NCBI GenBank assembly: GCA_964420835.1
Contig: CAYQUO010000004.1
Location: 1 to 64,000 of the forward strand
DNA length: 64,000 nucleotides
Direction: 5' to 3'
DNA from: CAYQUO01 sp964420835
GTDB lineage: Bacteria; Chloroflexota; Anaerolineae; Anaerolineales; Anaerolineaceae
Every line of letters starts with the position of its first letter. Within the stretch, counting starts at the first letter, position 1. Below, piece after piece: positions 41,899 through 50,847 of this stretch. The notes under the pieces are model-generated. The model was given only the letters and a program-made list of their open reading frames with translations, was not told the origin of the DNA and ran no database searches. The position numbers were made by a program, and so were the translations under genes.

Positions 41899-44010
41899 AT
41901 GAACCTGGTTAGAAAACCGGTGTTTTGCGGAAAGGATTGCGGAGGGGATGCCTGCCCCATGCTCGCCACAGTCGAGGGGGACCGGGTAACCCGCTTCAGC
42001 CATAACCCGGCAGCCGGGAGAGCCCTGCAACCCTGCTGGCGCGGCCTGCACCTGGCCCTGAGTCAGGACTCGCCGGATAGAATCCTCACACCGCTCATAC
42101 GAACGGGGCCACGAGGTTCCGGCCAGTTTAAGGAAGCCGGCTGGGAGGAAGCGTTGTCCCTTGCAGCAGAAAAACTTGCCGCCATCCGCTCCGATCATGG
42201 GCCACTTTCAATTCTTAACCAGGCAAGTGCCGGGTGTACGGGGGCCCTCCATGGCACCTCCGCCCTATTGACTCGTTTTTTGGACTTTTTTGGTGGCTGC
42301 ACACGGCAATTGTACAGTTACAGCAATGCCGCCGCCCTGTTCATCCTGCCTTATGTTCTGGGATCCAGTTGGATGCAGGCCGGGGTGGATGCTGCCACCA
42401 TGAAGTTTTCCCGGATGATCATTCTATGGGGTGCAAACATCCTCGAAGCCCGGTTGGGCACGGAGTTGCCATTTCGCTTGTTGGAGGCGAAAAAGAGGGG
42501 GGCACAGGTGGTCGTGATTGACCCGCGCCGGTCTGCCACCGCCCGGCAGGCGGCAACCTGGTGGATTCCCTGCCGCCCGGGGACTGATTCCGCTCTGATG
42601 CTGGCTGTGCTTCACGTCCTGCTGGTCGAAGGCCGGGTGAAAAGGGACTTTGTTGAGACCCACAGTGTGGGCTTCCCCCGGCTTGAGCGCTACATCCTTG
42701 GAGAAGATGAAGTTCCACCCCGGACGCCTGAATGGGCTGCAGCCATTACCGGCGTGCCTGCGGAGGAGATCCGGCAATTTGCCCGCATGTATTCAGAATC
42801 CAGCCCTGCGATGCTTCTGCCGGGCTATTCCATACAACGGGTGCATGGCGGCGAGGAAACCTACCGGCTGGCGGTTGCCCTGCAACTTGCCACCGGCAAC
42901 TTTGGCATAAAAGGCGGGTCAACCGGGGCTCTGAACAACCGGCTCACCACTCCACGGGTGGGAACCCTGCCGGTGGCGAACCGGTCTCACATGCCGGCCA
43001 TCCCGGTGGTCCGCTGGCCGGATGCCGTTCTGGAGGGCCGTGGCGGGGGTTACCCGGCGGATATCCATGCCATCTACACCATTGGCGGCAATTTCCTCAA
43101 CCAGGGCGCAGACGTTGGAAAAAGCATTGCCGCCTTCCAAAAAAGCGACTTCAATTTGTGCCACGAACTGTTCCTAACCCCCACAGCCCGGTACTGTGAC
43201 ATCATCCTCCCGGCAGCCAGCCCGCTGGAAAAGGAGGATATTGGCATCCCCTGGGCGGGAAATTACCTGCTCTATAAACCGCAGGTCCTTTCACGGCGCG
43301 GGAAGGTTCGCAGCGATTATGAAATCCTTTGGGACCTGGCCGACCGGCTCGGTTTCGGAGATGGGTTCTCCCAAAATCATTCCGAGGCGGAATGGATCCA
43401 GGTATTCCTGGAGCAGTCGGAAATCCCAGACCACGACGAATTCCGCGGCAGCGGTGTTTACCTGGCACCCGACCAGGAACGTGTCGGTCTGGCCGATTTT
43501 TCAGCCGACCCCCGCACCTTCCCGTTGGGCACCCCTTCAGGCCTGGTGGAAATATCCAGCCGGCAGTATCAAAGCGAAACGGGCTGCTCTCCCTCCCCCA
43601 TTTGGCAGCAGCAGTCGGAAGATCCCCGCCATCCAATGCTCCTCATCACCCCCAAGGCCGGGCACCGAACTCATTCACAGGGGAGCAACCTTCCTGGAAT
43701 ACAGAAGCCAGGCAGCCATGCGCTTGCAATGAATTCGGTTGACGCCCGGTCGCGGAACATCCAAGACGGGGATACCGTGGTCCTGTGCAATGACCGCGGG
43801 CGGTGTAAAGTTACGGTGCGCATCAACAACGATGTCATGCCCGGGGTTGTCTGCCTGGTGGAAGGGGTTTGGGCGCAGATCGACCCGCAGGGGGATGATG
43901 TTGCCGGTTCAGTGAATATGCTTACCGCGACGGATGGAACCCACCCCGGCAAGGGCTGTGTAATGCACGCCATCCCGGTGGAAGTCCGCCGGACCGACGG
44001 CATCGGTTGA
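41899..44010 (+). CDS. Molybdopterin oxidoreductase (DMSO reductase family), orphan catalytic subunit
   Basis: A 703-residue bis-MGD enzyme. The N-terminal Cys10-x3-Cys14-x4-Cys19...Cys46 pattern binds a [4Fe-4S] cluster. The MGD-binding regions include IILWGANILEARLG, VVIDPRRSATARQAATWWIPCRPGTDSAL (two blocks), GNFGIKGGSTGALNN and the C-terminal MNSVDARSRNIQDGDTV domain. There is no twin-arginine signal, so it should be cytoplasmic. No iron-sulfur or membrane partner gene is adjacent, so its electron partner and substrate are unknown. The Mo ligand is not certain; a Ser/Cys-rich stretch near 120-140 is the likely region. Confidence 0.9.
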   Translation: MNLVRKPVFCGKDCGGDACPMLATVEGDRVTRFSHNPAAGRALQPCWRGLHLALSQDSPDRILTPLIRTGPRGSGQFKEAGWEEALSLAAEKLAAIRSDHGPLSILNQASAGCTGALHGTSALLTRFLDFFGGCTRQLYSYSNAAALFILPYVLGSSWMQAGVDAATMKFSRMIILWGANILEARLGTELPFRLLEAKKRGAQVVVIDPRRSATARQAATWWIPCRPGTDSALMLAVLHVLLVEGRVKRDFVETHSVGFPRLERYILGEDEVPPRTPEWAAAITGVPAEEIRQFARMYSESSPAMLLPGYSIQRVHGGEETYRLAVALQLATGNFGIKGGSTGALNNRLTTPRVGTLPVANRSHMPAIPVVRWPDAVLEGRGGGYPADIHAIYTIGGNFLNQGADVGKSIAAFQKSDFNLCHELFLTPTARYCDIILPAASPLEKEDIGIPWAGNYLLYKPQVLSRRGKVRSDYEILWDLADRLGFGDGFSQNHSEAEWIQVFLEQSEIPDHDEFRGSGVYLAPDQERVGLADFSADPRTFPLGTPSGLVEISSRQYQSETGCSPSPIWQQQSEDPRHPMLLITPKAGHRTHSQGSNLPGIQKPGSHALAMNSVDARSRNIQDGDTVVLCNDRGRCKVTVRINNDVMPGVVCLVEGVWAQIDPQGDDVAGSVNMLTATDGTHPGKGCVMHAIPVEVRRTDGIG

Positions 44011-44119
44011 ATGCTGACCTTCCTGGCCGGGGGGCGCTTCACATGGCCATCAGGCACGCGTCTTGCAACTCTTTCTTTTAACCAGTGAGTCCCCGCCTGG
44101 ATTGCGGGGGGCTGTTCGT

Positions 44120-45886
44120 ATGATCGGGAATGATCCATTTCCTCGCTTGCCAACCAAACCCGGCGCTCCTGTCGATCAGGTCGACCGGATGAACGCCCTT
44201 GCCCATTCCCTCCTGCGCGAAGATCCCCGTCAGGCAGCCAGCCTGGCCAGTGAAGTTTTAACAGCCATCAGCAGGGAGAAGGATGGGCCCCATGGAAAAT
44301 TGCCTGCCTGCGCCCAGGCGTTGTGCACGCTCGGATGCGCCCACCTGCAATGGAGCCAGTATAAGTCAGCCAGGGAATACCTGGCCAAATCCCTGGAGTT
44401 CAGCCAAAAAAGCCGGGTATTGTCGGATTCTGCCCGGGCGCATGTCCATCTGGCAGAGGTTTGCCTGCTGACCGGTGAGTGGGTGGATGGCCTGCAGCAC
44501 GGCCAACAGGCGCACCGGCTTGCCAGTGACCTTGGAAGAACAGACCTGGAGGCCGCCAGTCTTTGTGTGATCGCCCAGGCTCACCTGGCCTTTGAACAGA
44601 TCGATGATGCCATCCAGGCCCTGCTCGAGGGAATCAACCTGGACAGGAAATTGCCGCCTGCAGAGCGCCTGCCCGATCTCTATGCACATCTCTGCAGTGC
44701 TTACATCGATTTGGGGGAAATTGAAAAGGCATCCAGGGCGGCCGAAGAGGGGCTTGATATCTGTCGGAGGATAAGATACCCGCATGCCCGGGCGAAGATC
44801 GAAACGCTATTGGCCAGGTTGTACCTCGACCAGCAGGATTCTCCCCGGGCTGATGCCCTGTTGCAACCCCTACTCGAAACAACTGCCGATCTCGGTTTCC
44901 GGCATGAACATGCCTCCTCCATGGTTGTGCTGGCAGAACTGCACCTTCGACGGGAGCAACCGGAGAAAGCCCGCCTGCTGCTGGAGGAGGCCCTGGCAGA
45001 GGCGGAAGCCCTCGGTGCCATGACCCTGACCGCTGGGATCCTTGAGCGCCTGGTCGCTGCCTGCCGCTCCCAAGGTGACCTGGCAGCCGCACTGGATTAC
45101 CAGGAACAACGCCAAAAGCGACTTGGGAAAATGCCCCTCCCCAGCCGGCTCGCGGACCTGTTCAAACCCAGCCTGGAGGCGGAACTGGCAGCCGCAAGGG
45201 AGGAAGCCCGTGCTGCACGGCTGCACAGCCTTGCCCTTGAAAAGGAAACTGCCGTCTTGCGGAAAAAACAGGCGGAGTGGAAGGAGTTGGCCATCCGCCA
45301 TCCACTGACAGGCATTTTTAACCGGAGACATTTTTTTTCCCTTGGCGAACAGCAGGTTCAATTGGCCTTGCGCTATCAACGGCCCTTGTCCGCCATGATG
45401 ATCGATATTGATGATTTTAAATCGGTCAACGACCGCTTCGGCCACCAAATGGGGGATGAGGTGCTAATAGGGGTGGCTTCCCGGTTGCAGGAATCGCTGC
45501 GCCTGTCTGACATTTTGGGGCAATACGGGGGTGATGAGTTCGCCATCCTACTCCCAGAAACCAGCCTGGGCCAGGCGCAGGACGCCGCTCAGCGCATCAG
45601 GAACGCCTTTCAACGTTTTTCCGTCCATGCCGGGCCGCACCAGGTGTCTGTGAACCTCAGTATTGGCATCTCCAGGCTTGAATCCCAGGACCGAAACCTT
45701 GCCGGGCTGCTTGCACGGGCAGACATGGCATTGAACACCTCCAAGAGGAACGGCAAGGATCGCATCTCCGTGCACGAAGAGGAAACGGATGCAGCCAGCC
45801 TTTGCGCCGGGCCTGTAAAGGACGGCGTTCCCTCCACCTGGCAGGAGGATCACCTGTTGGCGGACGCCTCCCCTGTTTTTTTATAA
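44120..45886 (+). CDS. TPR-repeat diguanylate cyclase
   Basis: A 588-residue soluble protein. Residues about 25-360 are tetratricopeptide-like helical repeats (ARAHVHLAEVCLLTGEW, DLYAHLCSAYIDLGEIEKA, ASSMVVLAELHLRREQPEKA), a coiled coil of about 50 residues follows (EAELAAAREEARAARLHSLALE in part), then a GGDEF domain (about 415-565) with active-site GGDEF and the inhibitory RxxD as RLSD five residues before it. It should make cyclic-di-GMP in response to a protein partner. ATG 44120 was chosen because the repeats begin soon after; the frame is open to 44063. Confidence 0.9.
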   Translation: MIGNDPFPRLPTKPGAPVDQVDRMNALAHSLLREDPRQAASLASEVLTAISREKDGPHGKLPACAQALCTLGCAHLQWSQYKSAREYLAKSLEFSQKSRVLSDSARAHVHLAEVCLLTGEWVDGLQHGQQAHRLASDLGRTDLEAASLCVIAQAHLAFEQIDDAIQALLEGINLDRKLPPAERLPDLYAHLCSAYIDLGEIEKASRAAEEGLDICRRIRYPHARAKIETLLARLYLDQQDSPRADALLQPLLETTADLGFRHEHASSMVVLAELHLRREQPEKARLLLEEALAEAEALGAMTLTAGILERLVAACRSQGDLAAALDYQEQRQKRLGKMPLPSRLADLFKPSLEAELAAAREEARAARLHSLALEKETAVLRKKQAEWKELAIRHPLTGIFNRRHFFSLGEQQVQLALRYQRPLSAMMIDIDDFKSVNDRFGHQMGDEVLIGVASRLQESLRLSDILGQYGGDEFAILLPETSLGQAQDAAQRIRNAFQRFSVHAGPHQVSVNLSIGISRLESQDRNLAGLLARADMALNTSKRNGKDRISVHEEETDAASLCAGPVKDGVPSTWQEDHLLADASPVFL

Positions 45887-45986
45887 CGGCTTGTAATCCG
45901 CGATCGCAACCGACTGGCTCTCCCCGGGACGGCTCGTCGGGATAATGGATGTGTACAAATCCTGGCGGGACACTTGACAAACACCA

Positions 45987-45995
45987 TGATATAAT
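45987..45995 (+). promoter_or_regulatory. Extended -10 promoter of the RRM gene
   Basis: TGATATAAT is an extended -10 element (TG-n-TATAAT). GGGACA about 17 nt upstream is a partial -35. The predicted start near 46003 gives a 5' leader of about 105 nt that contains a terminator-like hairpin. Confidence 0.6.
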
Positions 45996-46030
45996 ATTGA
46001 TAGTTTGCAAGAAGGCTATTGGGCCACGGC

Positions 46031-46070
46031 TTCCATTTCCTTCCTGGAAATGGAGGTCTTTTTTTCTTAA
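46031..46070 (+). terminator. Terminator-like hairpin in the leader of the RRM gene
   Basis: CCATTTCC pairs with GGAAATGG (loop TTCCT), extended by further pairs on both sides, and is followed by GGTCTTTTTTTCTT. It lies 40 nt before the RRM start codon and downstream of the promoter, so it could act as an attenuator or as a temperature-sensitive RNA element. It may instead end a short unannotated transcript. Confidence 0.65.
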
Positions 46071-46108
46071 TGGCATCCTGGAGCCACGATCCAGGGGAAT
46101 GAGGGTGA

Positions 46109-46459
46109 ATGGAAGTAAAACTGTATGTTGGCAACCTGTCCTTCTCCACCACCGAGGAGGAACTGCGGACCTTGTTTTCGCAGGCAGGTACCGTATCGTC
46201 GGTTGACCTGATCAAGGATCGGGATACCGGCAGTTCAAAGGGATTTGCCTTTATCGTTATGGGCTCCCAGGCCGAAGCCGAGCAGGCGATCAAATCGTTT
46301 AATGGCTCGAGCCTGGGGAACCGGGAGATCAAGGTCAACCCTGCCCGCCCAAGGGAAGAATCCGGTCGAGGCGGCTACGGAAATCGTGGTGGTGGCTATG
46401 GAAGCAACCGTCCGGGCGGACGCGCTGGTTACGGCGGACGCAGCAACCGGCGGTATTAA
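46109..46459 (+). CDS. RNA-binding protein with RRM domain and Gly/Arg tail
   Basis: A 116-residue protein. The RRM (about 2-80) has RNP2 KLYVGNLSF and RNP1 SKGFAFIVM, the two aromatic RNA-contact motifs. The tail (about 85-116) is Gly/Arg/Tyr-rich (RGGYGNRGGGYG). This is the architecture of bacterial Rbp proteins of cyanobacteria and Chloroflexota, which are often cold-induced RNA chaperones. A cold-shock protein gene follows 32 nt downstream. The mRNA leader carries a terminator-like hairpin. Confidence 0.92.
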   Translation: MEVKLYVGNLSFSTTEEELRTLFSQAGTVSSVDLIKDRDTGSSKGFAFIVMGSQAEAEQAIKSFNGSSLGNREIKVNPARPREESGRGGYGNRGGGYGSNRPGGRAGYGGRSNRRY

Positions 46460-46491
46460 ATCATACACTTTATTTATTTGGAGTAGATGAA

Positions 46492-46701
46492 ATGTCAGAT
46501 CGTATCACGGGAACCGTAAAATGGTTCAACAACAGCAAAGGCTACGGCTTTATCTCACAGGATGGTGGTGACGATGTCTTTGTGCACCATTCCGCCATTC
46601 TGGGCGAGGGCTTTCACACCCTTGAAGAAGGCCAGAAAGTGGAATTCTCCATTACCCAGGGCCCCAAGGGCTTGCAGGCAAGTGAAGTCAAGGCCCTGTA
46701 G
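46492..46701 (+). CDS. Cold-shock protein, CspA family
   Basis: A 69-residue OB-fold nucleic-acid chaperone. GTVKWFNNSKGYGFIS (RNP1) and DVFVHHSAI (RNP2) are intact, and the length is standard. GGAG lies 9 nt before the ATG. It is close behind the RRM gene and is followed by a strong terminator, so the two RNA-binding proteins probably form one unit. Confidence 0.95.
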   Translation: MSDRITGTVKWFNNSKGYGFISQDGGDDVFVHHSAILGEGFHTLEEGQKVEFSITQGPKGLQASEVKAL

Positions 46702-46722
46702 GGGACTTTTGCGTGCAATATT

Positions 46723-46756
46723 CAACCCACCCGTTTCCGGGTGGGTTCTTTTTTCA
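46723..46756 (+). terminator. Factor-independent terminator after the cold-shock gene
   Basis: AACCCACCCG pairs with CGGGTGGGTT around loop TTTC and is followed by CTTTTTT. Confidence 0.9.
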
Positions 46757-46820
46757 TACTTCTGATGTTGATGCCTTTCCTTCCTTCTTTGCACTCGACC
46801 GGGTAAGGCTGGCCCGGCAA

Positions 46821-48314
46821 TCAGGAACTGGCAAAATAGTCCAGGATGTCTTTTACCCGCCCGGCCCGCCTGGCGGCCTCCGGCAGGTCTGCCTGCGTTT
46901 CAATATGCTTCTTCACCCTGCCGGCCATGGAGACATCCCCCAGGAGGATCGCCCCGGCAAGCCGTGTGTCCTCCAGCAAAAAACTGCAGAACCCGCCGGC
47001 GCTTTCGCCTTCGACCACCTTTTCGCCGGATTTCTCCGGCTGAATCCGGCCAATGCTGAATAAATCGATTCCCAGGACTTTTAATGTGTTCGATCGGGGT
47101 ATGCTGTGGAACTTGGTGTCCTGCCCGGCCGTATTCAATCCCGCTATAACACCCTGGCCCTGCGAAGGCCCCCATGTTCCATATAAAAGGCCCTGGTGTT
47201 CCACTGCATCCCCGGCGGCAAACACGGCAGGATGAGAGGTGAGCATGTGGTCATCCACCAGCAGTCCCTGGTTGATCGCCAGGCCCGCCTGCCTGGCAAG
47301 ATCGAGGTTTGAACGTACCCCAGCGCTAATCACCACCAGGCTCGCCGGCATTCGGGTTCCGTCCTCCAACAGAACTGTGTCCACCCGGGCATTGCCCGCA
47401 ATTTCCCTGGTTTTTGCGCCGGTTTTCAGGTTGATCCCAAGGTCCCGTACTTCCTTTTCAAAACGCAGGGCTGCCGTTTGGTTCAACTGCCTTGGCAGCA
47501 ACCAGTCCATGGCTTCCAGCACGATCACCTTCATGCCCCTGCGGGCCAATGCTCCCGCTGTTTCCAGCCCCAGCAACCCCCCTCCAATGCACACGCATTC
47601 CCCATCCTTGCGCCCGGCATCCAGTATCCGGTCGGCATCCTCAAGCCTGCGCAAGGTGGTTACGCCACCTCGGTCTGCTCCCTGGATCGGCGGCACGAAG
47701 GCGTTTGCACCTGCGGTGAGGATCAGCCGTTCAAACGGGATCTTCTTCCCGTCTTCAAGCATAACAACTTGTTTGGCAAGGTCCACCGACGTCACATGTG
47801 TGTTCAACAGGAATTCAATGTCATTCTCAGAATACCATCCTTCTGGATGAAGGAGCAGTTCACCAACGGTGACCTCTCCTGCCAGGTATCTTGTAAGATT
47901 CAGGCGGTAGTATGGTAGATGCGCTTCATTTGAAATAAGGGTGATCCGGGTTTGAGGAGATGTTTTTCGCAGCGATTCCGCCGCCGAAGTCCCCGCGATG
48001 CCTGCTCCGATCACCACCACGCTCGCCGGTTGTTTTGCATCCTGCTGGATGCTGTTGCCAGCCTCATACGGTTCAAACTCCTCGCCTGTCACCCCGCAAA
48101 CTGGGCAAAGATCCGGAGGTTCCGTTCCCTCATGGATGTGACCACATACCGGGCAGGTCCAGCGCCGCGAAGGAGCGGAGGAATCACCCTCCATGTAGGG
48201 TTCGAACAAGTCCCTTTCCACACCACAGACCGGGCAGAATTCGGGTGGTTCCTGGCCATGATGGATGTAACCACAAACCGGGCAGACCCATGCATTGACG
48301 TTATTCGATTGCAT
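46821..48314 (-). CDS. Double rubredoxin-like / FAD-NAD(P) oxidoreductase fusion
   Basis: A 497-residue protein. Two rubredoxin-like iron domains lie at the N-terminus, residues about 8-42 (WVCPVCGYIHHG, FCPVCGV) and 50-85 (WTCPVCGHIHEG, LCPVCGV), of the short rubrerythrin type. Residues about 95-430 form a pyridine-nucleotide-disulfide oxidoreductase fold with VVVIGAGIAGTSAAESL for FAD, CVCIGGGLLGLETAGAL for NAD(P), and VFAAGDAVEH. A NirB-like C-terminal domain ends it. It probably passes electrons from NAD(P)H to its own iron centres and then to an oxygen- or peroxide-detoxifying partner. A TATAAT box lies about 75 nt upstream (complement of 48386-48391). Confidence 0.9.
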   Translation of the reverse strand: MQSNNVNAWVCPVCGYIHHGQEPPEFCPVCGVERDLFEPYMEGDSSAPSRRWTCPVCGHIHEGTEPPDLCPVCGVTGEEFEPYEAGNSIQQDAKQPASVVVIGAGIAGTSAAESLRKTSPQTRITLISNEAHLPYYRLNLTRYLAGEVTVGELLLHPEGWYSENDIEFLLNTHVTSVDLAKQVVMLEDGKKIPFERLILTAGANAFVPPIQGADRGGVTTLRRLEDADRILDAGRKDGECVCIGGGLLGLETAGALARRGMKVIVLEAMDWLLPRQLNQTAALRFEKEVRDLGINLKTGAKTREIAGNARVDTVLLEDGTRMPASLVVISAGVRSNLDLARQAGLAINQGLLVDDHMLTSHPAVFAAGDAVEHQGLLYGTWGPSQGQGVIAGLNTAGQDTKFHSIPRSNTLKVLGIDLFSIGRIQPEKSGEKVVEGESAGGFCSFLLEDTRLAGAILLGDVSMAGRVKKHIETQADLPEAARRAGRVKDILDYFASS

Positions 48315-48555
48315 CCTTTTCCCTCCAAAAAAGAAACTTGATTGTGTTCCATCTCCCCCGGAAATTCCAAAGGGTTTTCAACCTCATTATATTCCAGAAT
48401 GATGCCTGGTCTTTCATCATAAGCACGAATTCCCCCTTCATTAAGCGCCCCGGGTTGGGCTTCCCAGGCCCTCCCCATGCTCCATTCAGCTGACCGCACC
48501 TGCAGACGGCGAATGGAGCGCAAGAAACACCTTCCCAACCCGGCTGCCAATAAAA

Positions 48556-48589
48556 TAACCTTCCACAGACTGTTGTCTGTGGAAGGTTA
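48556..48589 (-). terminator. Terminator of the cohesin-dockerin operon
   Basis: TAACCTTCCACAGAC and GTCTGTGGAAGGTTA form a perfect 15-bp stem with a 4-nt loop. On the reverse strand it is followed by TTTTATT. It begins 22 nt after the stop of the last gene. Confidence 0.9.
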
Positions 48590-48611
48590 CATGGATATAG
48601 CGGCAAGCAGG

Positions 48612-50273
48612 CTAGTTAACGAACCAGTTGTAAGCGAAGTATCCCTGTGGGCTGTCCATCCGGATGGCGATCTGTGGTTGACCGTGCAGCCAGGAGGGGA
48701 TGCTGTAGGTGGCGCTAAAACTGCCACCGGCCCCCGAGTTGGTCGTGCCCACAACCGTTCCGCCAACCCCCAGTGTGCCGTAATAGTTCATGCGGACTGT
48801 AAAGTCCTGGTTCGGCGGAAAATTGCTGGTCTGGATGGTCACCGTGCTGTTGGGCACCACACTGCTGATGGAGAAGGTGGGAACCCAGTAACCGTAGGAA
48901 TACCCATAGTACGGGTAGCCGTAGGACGGATACGAACCGGGAGGAGCCGGGGTTGAGGCAACACCGGAAGAATATGGAGGCAGTGGTGTGGCTATGGCCG
49001 TCTTGTTCCAGAACCAGTTATAACTGTAGTAACCCTGCGGGCTGTCCATCCGGATGGCGATTCTTTCCTGGCCTTTCAGCCAGTCCGGAATGGTGTAGGT
49101 GGCGGTAAAACTGCCCCCCGCTCCCGAATTGGTATAGGCTACGATCGTACCCCCAATCCCCAGGGTTCCATAATAGTTCATGCGGACCGTGAAATCCTGG
49201 TTGACCGGGAAGTTGAAGGTCTGGATGGTCACATCGTTACTTTGGTTGACGCCAATAATGTAGAAAACCGGGATGGTGCTGTAAGGGTACACCCAGTATG
49301 GCCCCGGAGTGGGAACAATTGCCGAACTGGAGATCGTTACAGTGCCGCCCGTGCGCCCGGTTACCTTGGAATCACCGCTGTAGAGGACATCCGAGTTGCG
49401 GGATCCACCTGTGTTAAAACTGATGTTGGTGCTGCCGCTGGAGCCAATGGCCTTGAAGCGGATGGTCATAACCGTAAAGGTGCCGGTTGCCGACCCTCCC
49501 AGAATGCCTGCCGAATAGTCCACCGTTCCCGAACCGGTTGTCGGTCCGGCGATCGCCGTAGTGAGGGTGGAACCAGGGGTTACCGAGACCACCTGAAGGA
49601 AGGACGGGTCAAAGTTGATGTTCGCCTGGACGGAGTCGACCGGCTGGCTGCCAGCGGAAACGTTGATCGCCACGTCGAACTGGCTGTTGGTTGTCACCGT
49701 CGAAGCGGCTGGCGAAACCAGCATGGTTACACCCGAACCAGGAGGCGGGGGCGCTGACCCTGAAACGACAATGGTGATGGGGGTTCCACCGGCAAACTGG
49801 GATGCACCGATGTATAACACATCCGAGTTGCGTGGCGCAGTGGTATTGAAGGTGATCTGCGTGCCGGATGAAGAGGTCAAAGCCCGGAAACGGACCGATA
49901 GCAGGTTGAATGTGCCGCTGGTGGACCCGCCCAAAATGCCGGCGGCAAAGTCCACCGTCCCTGCCCCGCTGGTCGGGCCGGACAGCACTGTGGATAACGT
50001 TCCACCGGGAGTGGTGCTTACCACCTGCAGAACCGCAGGGTCAAAATTCAGGTTGACCTGGGCTGCATCCACGGCTTGTGCTCCTGCCACCACGCTCACC
50101 ATCAGGTCAAACTCTGCTCCCGGGGCCACCGTGGTCGCTGAAGCTGATAAGGTCATCTGCACGGACCCGGCAAGTTTTGCCGGCGCAGCGATGCCTGTGC
50201 CAACCACCATCAACACCATGGTCAGGGAAATGACGATGGCCAGCATTTTGGGTAATAGTTTTCTTCCGTTCAT
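48612..50273 (-). CDS. Secreted protein with two cohesin domains and a novel C-terminal repeat
   Basis: A 553-residue exported protein (signal about 1-30, cut after GTGIAA). Cohesin-like domains lie at about 38-172 and 182-315; each has the V-x-P-G-x-x-F-D start, V-D-x-x-Q-x-N-x-N-F-D-P, A-G-I-L-G-G and a R-N-S-D-V-L-Y block. A Tyr/Pro linker follows, then two copies of an about 88-residue repeat at 335-422 and 465-553, each with NQDFTVRMNYYGTLG, TNSGAGGSF and IAIRMDSPQGY and ending YNWF. Cohesins bind dockerins; a dockerin protein is encoded first in this operon. ATG 50273 follows GGGAGGAG. Confidence 0.85.
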   Translation of the reverse strand: MNGRKLLPKMLAIVISLTMVLMVVGTGIAAPAKLAGSVQMTLSASATTVAPGAEFDLMVSVVAGAQAVDAAQVNLNFDPAVLQVVSTTPGGTLSTVLSGPTSGAGTVDFAAGILGGSTSGTFNLLSVRFRALTSSSGTQITFNTTAPRNSDVLYIGASQFAGGTPITIVVSGSAPPPPGSGVTMLVSPAASTVTTNSQFDVAINVSAGSQPVDSVQANINFDPSFLQVVSVTPGSTLTTAIAGPTTGSGTVDYSAGILGGSATGTFTVMTIRFKAIGSSGSTNISFNTGGSRNSDVLYSGDSKVTGRTGGTVTISSSAIVPTPGPYWVYPYSTIPVFYIIGVNQSNDVTIQTFNFPVNQDFTVRMNYYGTLGIGGTIVAYTNSGAGGSFTATYTIPDWLKGQERIAIRMDSPQGYYSYNWFWNKTAIATPLPPYSSGVASTPAPPGSYPSYGYPYYGYSYGYWVPTFSISSVVPNSTVTIQTSNFPPNQDFTVRMNYYGTLGVGGTVVGTTNSGAGGSFSATYSIPSWLHGQPQIAIRMDSPQGYFAYNWFVN

Positions 50274-50289
50274 ATCTCCTCCCAAGCAA

Positions 50290-50847
50290 TTATGAGTTGG
50301 GTTTAATGGTTACCCGGGCGCCAGCCAGACTCCCTGTATCCAGGAGCGAAGTGCCCTGGTAGAAGACGCCGGTTTGGCGGGGGGCTTCAAAATGGATTGA
50401 AAAATCAACTTGCGGCGATTCCGCTTTGGCTAAAAACCGGATATCAGCCAGTTTAAAGGTGCCGGTCGGCGGTTCGGCAGGTGGAAGGATGCCCGCTGCA
50501 AAATCCAACGTGCCGGCGGTGTTGTCAAACTGGTTCAGGAGCAAGGTGGAGAGGGATTCCCCTGCCCTGATCTCCAGCACTTCCATGGCTGCCGAACCGT
50601 AATCCGCACTGATCTGGACGGCGTCCACCTTTTCCTTGCCCGCTTCCACGTTCACGGCAAGCAGAAATTCCTCCCCGGGGGCAACGGACACCTCCGCCGG
50701 AACGAACACCAGGCGTACGCCGCCAGCGTTCACCGGTGCGGATTTGCCCGCCTCTTCGATCCCGGAAAGCGGTTTGCAACCGTTGGCCATGATCATGGCC
50801 AGCAGCAGAACCAGCAAGGGAAAAGAACGCGCCATCCAGGCCTTCAT
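50290..50847 (-). CDS. Cohesin-domain lipoprotein
   Basis: A 185-residue protein with signal and lipobox (MIMANGC24), so it is tethered to the membrane surface. After a short linker it is one cohesin-like domain (about 45-183): VSVAPGEEFLLAVNVEAG, VDAVQISADYG, GTLDFAAGIL, GTFKLADIRF. Its ATG shares a base with the stop of the upstream dockerin gene (TAATG), so translation is coupled. A 16-nt gap separates it from the two-cohesin gene. It is the likely membrane anchor of the system. Confidence 0.85.
   Translation of the reverse strand: MKAWMARSFPLLVLLLAMIMANGCKPLSGIEEAGKSAPVNAGGVRLVFVPAEVSVAPGEEFLLAVNVEAGKEKVDAVQISADYGSAAMEVLEIRAGESLSTLLLNQFDNTAGTLDFAAGILPPAEPPTGTFKLADIRFLAKAESPQVDFSIHFEAPRQTGVFYQGTSLLDTGSLAGARVTIKPNS

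Noticed and set aside
42351..42777. Several antisense ORFs inside the molybdopterin oxidoreductase gene
   Set aside because: All are shadows of a gene with continuous family similarity on the forward strand.
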